From: Pediococcus inopinatus
GTDB lineage: Bacteria > Bacillota > Bacilli > Lactobacillales > Lactobacillaceae
Direction of reading: 5' to 3'
NCBI RefSeq assembly: GCF_002982135.1
Contig: NZ_CP019981.1
Coordinates: 682,001-746,000 of the forward strand
DNA: 64,000 bases
Position numbers and translations under genes: made by a program. Numbering within the stretch: the stretch's first letter is position 1; every line of letters starts with the position of its first letter. This document shows positions 35,093-44,803 of this stretch, piece after piece. The notes under the pieces were generated by a model. That model had not been told where the DNA came from and did no database searches. It saw only the letters and a list, made by a program, of their open reading frames with translations.

Positions 35093-36028
35093 ATGAAAAA
35101 AATATCACGATTTTTTAGAGTTGGCATTTTAATGTTGATTTCGACCCTTTTGTTGAGCGGTTGTGGATTTCCAGGACTGAATTCTTCCTCTAAAGATACT
35201 GTTCGAATTGCGGCTCAGAATACAACGGAGCAGCAAATTATGGCTTATATGATTGCAGACTTGATTGAACACGATACTAATTTAAAAACAACACTCATCA
35301 ATAACTTGGGTTCAGGAACGGTGAGCTTTCAGGCAGTTAAAAATGGGAATGCTGACATTTCGGCAATTCGTTATAACGGAACTGATTTAACTACGATTTT
35401 TAATCGGGATCCAATTACAAATTCAAAAAAATCTAGCGAAGTAGTCCGTAAAATTTACAAAAATAAATATCATATGACTTATTTTCCAACCTATGGTTTT
35501 GCTGATACCTATGCGTTTATGGTGACGGGAAAATTGGCTCGAAAAGAGCATTTAGAAAGTGTTAGTGATTTAAAAAAACTGGCGCCTAATATGACAGTCG
35601 GTGCTGACCAAATCTGGACTAACCGAAAGGGCGATGGGTATGCTGGTTTTTCCCAAGCTTATGGTTTCCAGTTCAAAAAGGTTTACCCAATGCAAATTGG
35701 ATTAGTATATAGTGCTGTTCAATCAGGAAAAATGAATGCTGTTTTAGGTTATTCAACTGATGGGCGGATCAAAAGTTACGACTTAAAAGTTTTGAAAGAT
35801 AATAAGAAGTTTTTCCCAGCTTATAATGCTAGTCCCTTAGCAACAGATAAAATTTTAAAAGAACATCCAGAGCTAAAAAAAGTTCTATTAAAATTAAAAG
35901 GAAAAATTTCACTCACCACAATGCAAAACTTGAATGCTAAGGTCGATAATCAATTAGTTGAACCACAAGTTGTTGCGAAGCAATATTTAGAGCAACACAA
36001 CTACTTTGATGGGAAGGGTGGTAAATAA
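35093..36028 (+). CDS. opuCC: Osmolyte-binding lipoprotein
   Basis: This is the extracellular solute-binding subunit (311 residues). It has a signal peptide with lipobox LLLSGCG and the lipidated cysteine near residue 24, so it is membrane-anchored. The mature part is an OpuAC-type fold (VRIAAQNTTEQQIMAYMIAD; FPTYGFADTYAFMVTG). Which of choline, carnitine or betaine it binds is not visible. AGGAGGGG lies upstream. Confidence 0.93.
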   Translation: MKKISRFFRVGILMLISTLLLSGCGFPGLNSSSKDTVRIAAQNTTEQQIMAYMIADLIEHDTNLKTTLINNLGSGTVSFQAVKNGNADISAIRYNGTDLTTIFNRDPITNSKKSSEVVRKIYKNKYHMTYFPTYGFADTYAFMVTGKLARKEHLESVSDLKKLAPNMTVGADQIWTNRKGDGYAGFSQAYGFQFKKVYPMQIGLVYSAVQSGKMNAVLGYSTDGRIKSYDLKVLKDNKKFFPAYNASPLATDKILKEHPELKKVLLKLKGKISLTTMQNLNAKVDNQLVEPQVVAKQYLEQHNYFDGKGGK

Positions 36029-36030
36029 AA

Positions 36031-36702
36031 ATGGCAAATTTAAATATTTTTCAACAACTGATTTACTATTTTTCTCATAATGGTATGTATGTGTTGGAGC
36101 AATTCAGTCGTCACTTTTTGATTTCAATTTATGGCGTAATATTTGCTGCAATTGTGGGGATTCCTTTAGGGATTCTAATCGCTCGCCATACTAAATTAAG
36201 CTCAACAGTAATTGGGATTGCTAACGTGATCCAAACTGTACCGTCGTTAGCTATGCTCTCAATTATTATGTTGGGCTTAGGATTAGGAGTTAATACAGTT
36301 ATTGCGACCGTATTCTTATACGCATTGTTGCCGATCATCAAAAATACTTACAGTGGGATGCAAAGTGTTGAACCTAGCATCTTAGATTCTGGTAAGGGAA
36401 TGGGGATGACTCGTTTTCAACTTTTGTATATGGTTGAGTTGCCACTTTCTATGTCAGTCATCATGGCTGGAATTCGAAATGCATTGGTGTTAGCCATTGG
36501 AATTACAGCCATTGGAACCTTCGTTGGTGCCGGTGGACTTGGGGATATTATTATACGAGGAACAAACGCCACTAACGGGGGTGCAATTATTTTGGCTGGT
36601 GCTTTACCAACGGCTTTAATGGCGATTATCTCTGATTTGGTGTTAGGTTGGTTACAAAACCGTCTGGATCCTGCATACAAGCGATCTAAACAGGATAAAT
36701 AA
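36031..36702 (+). CDS. opuCD: Osmolyte ABC transporter permease 2
   Basis: The second channel-forming permease is 223 residues, with five or six hydrophobic helices and the ATPase-contacting loop EPSILDSGKGMGMTRFQ. It completes the operon opuCA-CB-CC-CD, whose gene order matches Listeria and Bacillus opuC. It ends opposite the decayed SOS gene; no clear terminator was found between them. Confidence 0.93.
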   Translation: MANLNIFQQLIYYFSHNGMYVLEQFSRHFLISIYGVIFAAIVGIPLGILIARHTKLSSTVIGIANVIQTVPSLAMLSIIMLGLGLGVNTVIATVFLYALLPIIKNTYSGMQSVEPSILDSGKGMGMTRFQLLYMVELPLSMSVIMAGIRNALVLAIGITAIGTFVGAGGLGDIIIRGTNATNGGAIILAGALPTALMAIISDLVLGWLQNRLDPAYKRSKQDK

Positions 36703-37028
36703 TTGACCCAGTTAATGCTCAGACGCTTTACAAAGCGAATGTTATGCAATTGAAGCAAATATGTGACGTTTTGATGGCTACGCGATAAAATAAACCGATT
36801 TTCTGATGCTTCTGTTAAAAAACCAGTAGTTTCATAGACAGCATCAGTCCCATTTATTTGGATAGTAACCAGATAATGATTTTGAACAGCTTGTTTTAAA
36901 AAATTGGTTAATTGAAACCGAGGCATTTGAGGTTCGATGCCTTTGAAATTTGGCTCTGAAAAGAGCTTTTAATATGAGTTATATACGAACTTGGATACAC
37001 CCTTGTTATTGTGTTGTAAATTTTTCAT
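36703..37028 (-). pseudogene. Interrupted SOS-regulated small gene
   Basis: An ATG at 37028 with an excellent GAGGTGG site 6 bases upstream opens a frame of 19 codons that ends in TAA (36971-36969). In the same frame coding resumes and, from 36926, gives a convincing beta-rich stretch (NHYLVTIQINGTDAVYETTG, then FILSRSHQNVTYLLQLHNIR). The frame then has no stop until 36417, deep in antisense of opuCD. This looks like one small gene with a nonsense codon and a lost stop. The beta-rich part resembles YolD-like proteins, a weak guess. Alternatively a real 19-residue peptide and a second ORF are present. Confidence 0.5.
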
Positions 37029-37040
37029 TAATTTCCACCT

Positions 37041-37054
37041 CGAACGTTTGTTTG
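37041..37054. promoter_or_regulatory. LexA box (downstream copy)
   Basis: CGAACGTTTGTTTG matches the Gram-positive LexA consensus CGAACRNRYGTTYG with one mismatch. It lies between the -10 and the start codon of the minus-strand gene. Confidence 0.65.
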
Positions 37055-37061
37055 CCTCTTC

Positions 37062-37090
37062 ATTATACGAACAAACGTTCACAAATGCAA
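37062..37090 (-). promoter_or_regulatory. SOS promoter of the interrupted gene
   Basis: On the minus strand, TTGCAT (37090-37085) and a perfect TATAAT (37067-37062) are 17 bases apart. One LexA box fills the spacer and another follows the -10. Confidence 0.7.
37068..37081. promoter_or_regulatory. LexA box (spacer copy)
   Basis: CGAACAAACGTTCA fits CGAACRNRYGTTYG at all but the last base. It sits within the spacer of the minus-strand promoter, where LexA would block RNA polymerase. Confidence 0.75.
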
Positions 37091-37210
37091 TATTAAATAT
37101 AAAATATTTTTTAAATCCATAAAAATCGCGTCATAACGTTGATTGGAGCTTGAAAAGACCGATTAAAAAAGCGATAATAGGAGTTACATTATATTTAGGA
37201 GATTTTAATT

Positions 37211-37825
37211 ATGGCAAAAAGAGGGATGCTTATCGTTTTATCCGGACCATCTGGGGTTGGTAAGGGAACGGTACGTAAGGCAATCTTTGATCAGGGTGGT
37301 AATGATTTTCAGTATTCAATCTCAATGACAACAAGAAAACCTCGCGAAGGCGAAGTAAATGGGGTCGATTATTACTTCGTTTCTAAAGAAGAGTTTGAGC
37401 ATAATATTGAAACTGGTCAGATGTTAGAGTATGCAAAGTACGTTGATAATTATTACGGAACCCCTTTGAAGTACGTCAATGAAACGTTAGATCGTGGCAA
37501 AGATGTTTTCTTAGAAATTGAAGTAAATGGTGCTCTACAAGTAAGAAAACGATCACCAGAAGGAGTTTTCGTATTTTTGACACCACCCGATTTAATGGAG
37601 TTAAAACAGCGCATTATAAATCGCGGCACAGAAGATATGGAAACAATCAACAAGCGGATGGAAAAGGCCGTAGAAGAGATTCGAATGATGCAAGACTATG
37701 ATTTTGCCGTAGTTAATGATAAAGTTGAGAATGCTGTTGAAAGCATTAAAACAATCATAAAAAGTGAACGATTCCGAGTTGCTAGAGTTTTTCCAGAATA
37801 TGAAGAAATGTTAGGAGATAAATAA
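37211..37825 (+). CDS. gmk: Guanylate kinase
   Basis: Gmk phosphorylates GMP to GDP. The 204-residue enzyme has the P-loop [14 protein letters not shown] near residue 9 and the GMP-binding [19 protein letters not shown]. It heads the gmk-rpoZ pair. AGGAG lies 9 bases before the ATG. No clear promoter was resolved in the A/T-rich gap upstream. Confidence 0.96.
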   Translation: MAKRGMLIVLSGPSGVGKGTVRKAIFDQGGNDFQYSISMTTRKPREGEVNGVDYYFVSKEEFEHNIETGQMLEYAKYVDNYYGTPLKYVNETLDRGKDVFLEIEVNGALQVRKRSPEGVFVFLTPPDLMELKQRIINRGTEDMETINKRMEKAVEEIRMMQDYDFAVVNDKVENAVESIKTIIKSERFRVARVFPEYEEMLGDK

Positions 37826-37826
37826 A

Positions 37827-38036
37827 ATGATTTTATATCCCTCAGTTGATGATTTATTAGAACGAGTTGATTCACGTTATTCTTTAATTATGTTGGCCAG
37901 CAAACGTGCGCATGAACTTGATGCTGGCGCACAGCCTCTTTTGGATAAATATGAATCAACCAAGAGTGTTGGACAGGCGCTTGAAGAAATTGTTGCGGGT
38001 GACGTTGTGATCGATCCTGATAAAACCGAATTTTAA
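37827..38036 (+). CDS. rpoZ: RNA polymerase omega subunit
   Basis: The 69-residue omega subunit helps RNA polymerase assembly. The helix [20 protein letters not shown] is diagnostic. It begins one base after the gmk stop and is followed by a terminator. Confidence 0.94.
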   Translation: MILYPSVDDLLERVDSRYSLIMLASKRAHELDAGAQPLLDKYESTKSVGQALEEIVAGDVVIDPDKTEF

Positions 38037-38050
38037 TGAGTATTTGATGT

Positions 38051-38087
38051 AAGGCCTGAGAGAAATTTCTTTCAGACCTTTTTTTCA
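38051..38087 (+). terminator. Terminator of gmk-rpoZ
   Basis: The arms at 38051-38065 and 38066-38080 pair with G-T wobbles, followed by a T-run. It separates gmk-rpoZ from coaBC. Confidence 0.75.
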
Positions 38088-38110
38088 ATTTTTTAATAAG
38101 GAGAATGGCT

Positions 38111-39325
38111 ATGTGGAAAAATAAACACATTACATTTTTTATAACAGGCGGAATTGCAGTTTATAAGGTTGTCGAATTAATTCGAACATTTCAAAAAGCA
38201 GGTGCAGAAATTCGAGTTGCGATGACAAAAACGGCTATGCAATTTGTGGGTAAAAGTACTTTCCAAACAATTAGTAAACACCCCGTGCAAACTGATTTAT
38301 TCGACCAAACAACTTCAGCCGCCGTTGCCCATGTTGAATTGGCAGACTGGACTGATTTGGCAATCGTGGCTCCTGCAACAGCCAATATCATGAGTAAAAT
38401 GGCAAATGGCATGGCTGATGATTTTGTGAGTACAACACTTTTGGCACTTTCGGTACCAGTCATAGTCGTTCCCGCAATGAATGTGCATATGTGGAATAAC
38501 GCAGCCACACAGCGGAATATTCAAACGTTGCGAAATGACAATATTCAAGTTATGGATCCGGATAATGGACCGCTCGCGGAGGGCTATTCGGGAAAGGGTC
38601 GTTTTCCAAGTAATGATGAAATATTTAATTATATCGTTGAGCAAACAGAAGATGTTGATAATTCAAAATTAGCTAAGCTACGGGGGAAAAAGGTGCTTAT
38701 TACAGCGGGTGGGACTCGTGAGTATATTGATCCTGTTCGCTATATTTCTAATAAATCCTCTGGTAAAATGGGGTATGCACTTGCTAAAGTTGCACAAGAA
38801 AACGGGGCAGTAGTTACCTTAATCTCCGCAAATGTAAAATTACCAATTCCGGCTGGGATTGACGTTATTCAAGTTGAAACAGTTGAAGAACTTGCACAGG
38901 CTGTTCAGACGCAGTTTGTGTCTACAGATGTATTCATAATGGCCGCAGCTGTTTCAGATTATCGTCCCGTACATTTTGTTGATCATAAAATAAAAAAATC
39001 AGCAGATTCTGCCAATTTGACGTTAGAATTGGAAGAGACAACTGATATTTTAAAAAGTTTAAAATCGCGCCGAACCAAACAAATTGTTGTGGGGTTTGCT
39101 GCCGAAACTAATGACTTACTCAATAATGCCAAGAAAAAATTGGATTCTAAAGGTGCAGATATAATTGTCGCCAATGATGTTTCCCAATCGGATATTGGGT
39201 TTGGTTCAGAAGATAATGCGGTCACCATTTTGCAACACAATGCGACCAATATTAAAGTTGCAAAGGCAAACAAGCAAATTATTGCCAAAAAGGTTTTAGA
39301 AGTTATTGTAAAACGATTGTCATAA
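38111..39325 (+). CDS. coaBC: Bifunctional CoaBC (PPC decarboxylase / PPC synthetase)
   Basis: CoaBC joins cysteine to 4'-phosphopantothenate (C-terminal CoaB) and decarboxylates the product (N-terminal flavoprotein CoaC) in coenzyme A synthesis. In the 404 residues, the CoaC histidine is in AHVELADWTDLAIVAPATA and the FMN loop in PAMNVHMWNN. The usual CoaC cysteine motif (LACGxxGxGR) reads PLAEGYSGKGRFP here, with no cysteine. CoaB shows ITAGGTREYIDPVRYI and NKSSGKMG. The ATG at 38111 has AAGGAGA 6 bases upstream. Confidence 0.93.
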   Translation: MWKNKHITFFITGGIAVYKVVELIRTFQKAGAEIRVAMTKTAMQFVGKSTFQTISKHPVQTDLFDQTTSAAVAHVELADWTDLAIVAPATANIMSKMANGMADDFVSTTLLALSVPVIVVPAMNVHMWNNAATQRNIQTLRNDNIQVMDPDNGPLAEGYSGKGRFPSNDEIFNYIVEQTEDVDNSKLAKLRGKKVLITAGGTREYIDPVRYISNKSSGKMGYALAKVAQENGAVVTLISANVKLPIPAGIDVIQVETVEELAQAVQTQFVSTDVFIMAAAVSDYRPVHFVDHKIKKSADSANLTLELEETTDILKSLKSRRTKQIVVGFAAETNDLLNNAKKKLDSKGADIIVANDVSQSDIGFGSEDNAVTILQHNATNIKVAKANKQIIAKKVLEVIVKRLS

Positions 39326-39338
39326 AGCAGGTGAAAGT

Positions 39339-41753
39339 ATGGTCCAGATTGCCAAAGTAATTGTTGATGTTCCTACAATGCAAACAAATAATCCGTATTC
39401 ATATTTTGTCCCAACCCAAATTGAAACTGACATTCAGGTTGGGATGCGGGTTGTTGTGCCATTTGGCAATGGTAATCGAAAAATCCAAGGATTTGTCGTT
39501 GCACTTGAAACAAAAGCAGAAGAGAAAAACCCGCTAAAGAATATCGAAAGCTTAATGGATTTGGAGCCCGTTTTAAATCCTGAATTGATTCAGTTATCTA
39601 GTTGGTTGGCAGATACAACATTTGCTTTTCAGATTACCTGTCTTTTAACCATGTTACCTAATGTTATGCGGGCAAAGTATACAAAACAATTGAAGATCCT
39701 TGATCCTGAAGTTTCGAGTGAGAGTTTGGCAAAAATTCTCCCCGAAGATGAGTGGAAAGATTTTCAGCCTGATCAATTAACACCGAAACAACAAAGTGAG
39801 TTATTAAAACTACGAAAAAAAAATCAAATTGAAATTATTTATAAGGTTAAGAATCAAGCTCATTCTAAGCAAGTTTTTCAAATCAAGTCGCAATTAAGTG
39901 AAGAAGAAGAACCAAAAATTATGGCATCATTACGCAAAAATGCAGTCAAGATGCGTAATCTTGTTCATTATTTGGCGTTTCATCAGACTGCAATTAAGCA
40001 GGTTGAGATTGAAAAAGAATTGAAAATTACAGCTGCTACAATTAAGAATGCAGAGGAACGGGGCTGGCTTACTCGTAAAAAAGTGGAACAGTATCGAGAC
40101 CCGTATGCTATGAACAAGAAGTTAACTTTACCATTGCAGTTGAATTCAGAACAAAAGGTTGCTTTAGATCAGGTAACTAAAAGCATAAAAGACCAGCAAT
40201 CACGGACTTTTCTATTAGAAGGTGTTACTGGAAGTGGAAAAACAGAAGTCTATTTGCAAACAATCGCTTATGCGTTGGCGCAAAATAAAACGGCTATTAT
40301 GTTGGTTCCAGAAATTACTTTGACACCGCAGATGGTTAGTCGGGTCAAGGGACGATTTGGCAAACAAGTTGCTGTTTTGCACAGTGGGTTATCAGATGGT
40401 GAAAAGTATGATGAATGGCGCAGAATCAAGCGGCATGAAGCCCAAGTAGTTGTTGGCGCGCGGTCGGCAATTTTTGCACCAATTGAAAATGTCGGAGTCA
40501 TCATTATCGATGAAGAACATGAAACCAGTTATAAACAAGATGATACACCGCGTTATCACGCAAGAAATGTGGCTCAATGGCGGAGTGAATATCATAATTG
40601 TCCGTTAGTGCTTGGAAGTGCAACTCCCTCGTTGGAATCCAGAGCGCGTAGTGAGCGCAATGTTTACCAATTACTTCGTTTACCAGATCGTATCAACGGG
40701 CATCCATTACCAAAAGTAAAAATTGTGGATATGCGTGAAGAGCTACAGAGCGGCGCAAATCAAAATTTTTCTGATCCGTTGTTGGCAGCAATTAAAAATC
40801 GGTTGAATTTGAAACAACAAAGTATTCTGATGCTAAATCGGCGTGGGTATTCATCCTTCATTATGTGTCGAGACTGTGGGTTCGTTTTGAAATGTCCTAA
40901 TTGTGATATTTCCTTAACCTTGCACATGGATAATCACCGGATGAAATGTCACTATTGTGGACATGAAGAGCCAATTCCAAAACAGTGCCCTAATTGTCAT
41001 AGTGAAAAAATTCGTTACTATGGAACGGGGACTGAAAAAGTTGAAAAAGAGCTTCAGGCTCAATTTCCGGAAGCACGAATTTTGAGAATGGATGTTGATA
41101 CTACAAGGCGGAAAGGTTCCCATGAACGAATTTTACAGAAATTTGGGCAACAACAAGCCGATATTTTGTTAGGAACACAAATGATCGCTAAGGGACTAGA
41201 TTTTCCTAACGTAACCTTAGTTGGTGTTTTAAACGCAGATACGGCTTTAGAATTGCCAGATTTCAGATCTAGTGAGCGGACTTTTCAGCTTTTAACGCAA
41301 GTTAGTGGCCGGGCCGGCAGGGCTGATAAATTAGGCGAAGTTTTTATTCAAACATTTAATCCTGACCATTATGCAATTCAGCTTGCCAAATCTCAAAATT
41401 ATGAAAACTTTTTCCGAAAAGAAATGTATATTCGTCATCAGGAAAAATATCCGCCGTACTATTACACGCTTCAGATCACTGCTGCTCATAAAGAAGAAAA
41501 AGTTGCGGCTCAAAAGATGTATACTGTTTTAAATGAGTTAAAACCATCTTTAAGTCCGGATGCCATTGTGCTTGGACCAACGCCGAAGCCAATTGCGAGA
41601 GTTAAAAATAAATATTATTATCAAATTGTGATTAAATATAAAAATGAACCTCAATTACATGAGGCTGTCACTAAAATTTTACAGGAATCTCAAGCTGATT
41701 ATCGACTAGGAATTCAACTTTCTATCGATTCAGAACCACAATCATTTATGTAG
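39339..41753 (+). CDS. priA: Primosomal replication helicase PriA
   Basis: PriA restarts stalled replication forks. The 804-residue protein has an N-terminal fork-binding domain, Walker A EGVTGSGKTEVY near residue 294, the DEEH box VIIIDEEHETSY, and a zinc-binding region with paired cysteines (CRDCGF, CPNCD, CHYCG, CPNC). Helicase motifs VI and the C-terminal domain follow. It starts 14 bases after coaBC. The Bacillus neighbour def is missing before fmt. Confidence 0.96.
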   Translation: MVQIAKVIVDVPTMQTNNPYSYFVPTQIETDIQVGMRVVVPFGNGNRKIQGFVVALETKAEEKNPLKNIESLMDLEPVLNPELIQLSSWLADTTFAFQITCLLTMLPNVMRAKYTKQLKILDPEVSSESLAKILPEDEWKDFQPDQLTPKQQSELLKLRKKNQIEIIYKVKNQAHSKQVFQIKSQLSEEEEPKIMASLRKNAVKMRNLVHYLAFHQTAIKQVEIEKELKITAATIKNAEERGWLTRKKVEQYRDPYAMNKKLTLPLQLNSEQKVALDQVTKSIKDQQSRTFLLEGVTGSGKTEVYLQTIAYALAQNKTAIMLVPEITLTPQMVSRVKGRFGKQVAVLHSGLSDGEKYDEWRRIKRHEAQVVVGARSAIFAPIENVGVIIIDEEHETSYKQDDTPRYHARNVAQWRSEYHNCPLVLGSATPSLESRARSERNVYQLLRLPDRINGHPLPKVKIVDMREELQSGANQNFSDPLLAAIKNRLNLKQQSILMLNRRGYSSFIMCRDCGFVLKCPNCDISLTLHMDNHRMKCHYCGHEEPIPKQCPNCHSEKIRYYGTGTEKVEKELQAQFPEARILRMDVDTTRRKGSHERILQKFGQQQADILLGTQMIAKGLDFPNVTLVGVLNADTALELPDFRSSERTFQLLTQVSGRAGRADKLGEVFIQTFNPDHYAIQLAKSQNYENFFRKEMYIRHQEKYPPYYYTLQITAAHKEEKVAAQKMYTVLNELKPSLSPDAIVLGPTPKPIARVKNKYYYQIVIKYKNEPQLHEAVTKILQESQADYRLGIQLSIDSEPQSFM

Positions 41754-41768
41754 GAGGAATTCAATAAA

Positions 41769-42719
41769 ATGAAGTCAATCATATTTATGGGCACACCACA
41801 GTTTGCGGCGCCCATTTTAACAAGTTTAGTTCAGGATGCAAACTATGATGTCGTGGCAGTTGTGACACAACCCGATCGGCGAACAGGACGAAAACACAAG
41901 ATGACCATGTCACCTGTGAAGCAAGTGGCAGTAGAAAACAACATTCCCGTTTTTCAACCCGAAAAAATTAGCGGTTCAGACGAAATGGAAATCTTAATTA
42001 ATATGCATGCCGATTTAATTGTGACCGCAGCTTTTGGACAATTTTTACCAATGAAATTAATCAATTCTGTAAAAATTGCAGCCGTTAATGTCCACGGCTC
42101 GTTGTTGCCTAAATATCGCGGCGGTGCACCGGTACAATATGCTATTATGAATGGGGATCACGAAACTGGTGTGACGCTAATTTATATGGTTAAAAAAATG
42201 GATGCTGGCGAAATGCTAGCCCAAAGAAAATTAGCTATCGAACCGACAGATGATGTTGGGACGATGTTTGAAAAACTGAGTATTTTGGGACGTAATCTTT
42301 TACTGGAAACGTTGCCTAAATTAATTGCAGGGGAAATTAAAAGTGTGCCTCAAAATGAAGAGGATGTTACGTTTTCACCTAATATCAAGCCAGAAGAAGA
42401 AAAAGTTGATTTTTCCAAAAGTGCAAAGCTGGTTGATGCAAAAGTGCGGGGGCTTCGTCCTTTCCCAGTAAGTTATGTAATTTTAAACGGGGTACGAACA
42501 AAACTGTGGCAGGTGACACCGCTGACCCAAACAACAGATTTGTTACCAGGCCAGGTTGTTCAAAAAACAAAGCACGAACTCCTTATCGCTACTGGCGAAA
42601 ATGGTGTGGTTAGTTTGGACCGTGTACAACCAGCAGGTAAACCACAAATGGATATTACTGATTACTTAAATGGTAGTCAAGAAGCATTTTATGAAGGCGA
42701 GCAGGTTATTAAACTATGA
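41769..42719 (+). CDS. fmt: Methionyl-tRNA formyltransferase
   Basis: Fmt formylates initiator Met-tRNA using 10-formyl-THF. The 316-residue protein shows the catalytic AAVNVHGSLLPKYRGG and the folate site SLL region, then a C-terminal OB-like domain. Its end overlaps rsmB by 4 bases. AGGAGGAA lies upstream of the ATG. Confidence 0.96.
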   Translation: MKSIIFMGTPQFAAPILTSLVQDANYDVVAVVTQPDRRTGRKHKMTMSPVKQVAVENNIPVFQPEKISGSDEMEILINMHADLIVTAAFGQFLPMKLINSVKIAAVNVHGSLLPKYRGGAPVQYAIMNGDHETGVTLIYMVKKMDAGEMLAQRKLAIEPTDDVGTMFEKLSILGRNLLLETLPKLIAGEIKSVPQNEEDVTFSPNIKPEEEKVDFSKSAKLVDAKVRGLRPFPVSYVILNGVRTKLWQVTPLTQTTDLLPGQVVQKTKHELLIATGENGVVSLDRVQPAGKPQMDITDYLNGSQEAFYEGEQVIKL

Positions 42720-44053
42720 CAGATAAAGCAAAGAATCCACGGGCACTTGCAGTTGACGTTTTATTGAAAGTAAGCAAAGGTGCTTATTCAAATATTGAAT
42801 TAAAAAATACGATTGGCGATAGTAGACTTTCGCAGCTTGACATTAATTTGTTGACAGAAATTGTGTACGGAGTTATTCAACACAAATTAACGTTAGAGTA
42901 TGACTTAGAACCCTTTATAGGACATAAAAGAGTAGAAGATTGGGTTAAACAACTTTTACTTTCAGCCGTTTTTCAAATGGTCTATTTAGACCGAGTTCCT
43001 ACGCGAGCAATTTTTAATGAAACAATTGAAATTGCAAAAGTCCGTGGCCATAGTGGAATTCGGGCGTTTGTGACCGGAGTTTTGCATTCAATTCAAAGAG
43101 AAGGACTTCCAGAACTAAGTGCAATTACGGATCCAACCGAGTTTCGAAGTATCAAATACAGCGTTGCGCCATGGTTAATTGAACAGCTTGATAAAGAATT
43201 AGGAGAAGAGAAGACTGATCAAATTTTGGAATCAATCAATCATCCTTCTCGACAAGCTGCTCGTGTTAATACGAATGAAACTACACAAACAGAAGTGATT
43301 AATCAACTGGATGAAGACGGCTATCAAGCAGAACCAAGTGATATAGCAGAAGATGGTGTCATTGTTACTGAAGGCAGTATTGGCCGATCACCACTTTTTG
43401 GGAACGGGGCTTTAACAATTCAAGACGAAAGTGCCATGTTAGTTGCAGAAGCAATGCAGTTAGCACCTGGTATGGAAGTGCTTGATGCCTGTGCTGCACC
43501 AGGCGGGAAAACAACCCACATTGCCCAAAAAATTGGCGACGAAGGACATGTACTTGCACTGGATCTCCATCCAAAAAAAGTGGGTTTGATCAAACAAAAT
43601 GCCAAACGAATGGGACTTGACGAACGAGTTACAGCTAAAGCATTAGACGCCCGTAAAATTGATTCAATTATTGAAGATGATTACTTTGATCGTATTTTGG
43701 TTGATGCGCCATGTTCCGGAATTGGATTAATGCGCCGCAAACCAGAAATTCGTTATGAAAAGACTCCAGAAGATAGTCAAAATTTGCATGAAATTCAATT
43801 AGGAATTTTGAATGCAATGGCTCCAAAAGTTAAAGATAACGGTATAATAACTTACAGTACTTGTACCATATTAGAACAGGAAAATGAAAAAACAATTTCA
43901 GCGTTTATAGAACTTCATCCTGAGTTTACGTTGGTTCCTACACAAACGACTAAAAAATTGAAGGAAGATCGTTTTGTTCCGTATCTGAATATTTATCCGG
44001 ATGATTTTGGTTCCGATGGCTTTTTCATTGCTTGTTTACAAAAGAGAGCGTGA
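42716..44053 (+). CDS. rsmB: 16S rRNA m5C967 methyltransferase RsmB
   Basis: RsmB methylates C967 of 16S rRNA. The 445-residue protein has an N-terminal NusB-like RNA-binding domain and a Rossmann methyltransferase. LDACAAPGGKTTHIAQ is the SAM site, LVDAPCSGIGLMRRKPE carries one catalytic cysteine, and ITYSTCTI carries the other. rlmN, which follows it in Bacillus, is absent. Confidence 0.95.
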   Translation: MTDKAKNPRALAVDVLLKVSKGAYSNIELKNTIGDSRLSQLDINLLTEIVYGVIQHKLTLEYDLEPFIGHKRVEDWVKQLLLSAVFQMVYLDRVPTRAIFNETIEIAKVRGHSGIRAFVTGVLHSIQREGLPELSAITDPTEFRSIKYSVAPWLIEQLDKELGEEKTDQILESINHPSRQAARVNTNETTQTEVINQLDEDGYQAEPSDIAEDGVIVTEGSIGRSPLFGNGALTIQDESAMLVAEAMQLAPGMEVLDACAAPGGKTTHIAQKIGDEGHVLALDLHPKKVGLIKQNAKRMGLDERVTAKALDARKIDSIIEDDYFDRILVDAPCSGIGLMRRKPEIRYEKTPEDSQNLHEIQLGILNAMAPKVKDNGIITYSTCTILEQENEKTISAFIELHPEFTLVPTQTTKKLKEDRFVPYLNIYPDDFGSDGFFIACLQKRA

Positions 44054-44059
44054 TGATTC

Positions 44060-44803
44060 GTGAAGTATGCATTTCAATCTGATATCGGTAACCATCGTGA
44101 CGAAAACCAAGATTATGTAGGCGTTTTTAAGAATAAACAAAGCGTCTTATTTAGCATCGTTGCGGACGGAATTGGTGGTCGTCAGGGCGGGGATGTCGCT
44201 TCTGAAATGGCGGTTTCTCATTTAGGTTATTTATTCCAAAATACCGATTTTGATGATGTGACTAACGCGGTCAATTGGCTCCAAACAGAAGTTACTCAAG
44301 AAAATGATGAGATTTTAGAAACGGCACAGAAGTATTCAGATTTAAATGGGATGGGCACAACCATAGTAGTTACGATAATTTTGAAAAATCAGTTTATCGT
44401 AGCTCACTTAGGTGATAGTCGGTGCTATTTATTTAAAGGAAATGAATTAAAGCAACTGACTTCTGATCATTCATTAGTCAATGAACTGATTAAAAAAGGA
44501 AAGTTATCTCCTGAGGAAGCACGAAATCATCCTCAAAAAAATATTATTACCAAAACACTGGGCATCTCAAATAATTCGGATATCGATGTGCATTCCTATG
44601 TATGGAAAGTTAATGACCAGCTCCTTTTGTGTACGGATGGATTGACCAATATGGTGACCGATCAAACGATTGCTAATGTTTTGGCTGGTCCTTTAAGTTT
44701 AGAAAAAAAATGTTTAAAACTAATTGAATTAGCAAATCAGGCTGGTGGTCGCGATAATGTGACCGTCCTTATCATTCAAGCGGAAGATGAGGTGAATAAG
44801 TAA
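44060..44803 (+). CDS. stp: PP2C-family Ser/Thr phosphatase
   Basis: This is the partner phosphatase of the PASTA kinase. The 247-residue PPM domain shows metal ligands in the N-terminal RDENQDYVG, DGIGGRQGGDVASEMA, LLCTDGLTNMV and GGRDNVTVLII. The start is GTG at 44060, and the kinase begins immediately after its stop, so the two are coexpressed. Confidence 0.95.
   Translation: MKYAFQSDIGNHRDENQDYVGVFKNKQSVLFSIVADGIGGRQGGDVASEMAVSHLGYLFQNTDFDDVTNAVNWLQTEVTQENDEILETAQKYSDLNGMGTTIVVTIILKNQFIVAHLGDSRCYLFKGNELKQLTSDHSLVNELIKKGKLSPEEARNHPQKNIITKTLGISNNSDIDVHSYVWKVNDQLLLCTDGLTNMVTDQTIANVLAGPLSLEKKCLKLIELANQAGGRDNVTVLIIQAEDEVNK

Noticed and set aside
36417..36702. Antisense coding region opposite opuCD
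   Set aside because: The frame is open only because the interrupted SOS gene has lost its stop; here opuCD is clearly the real coding strand.
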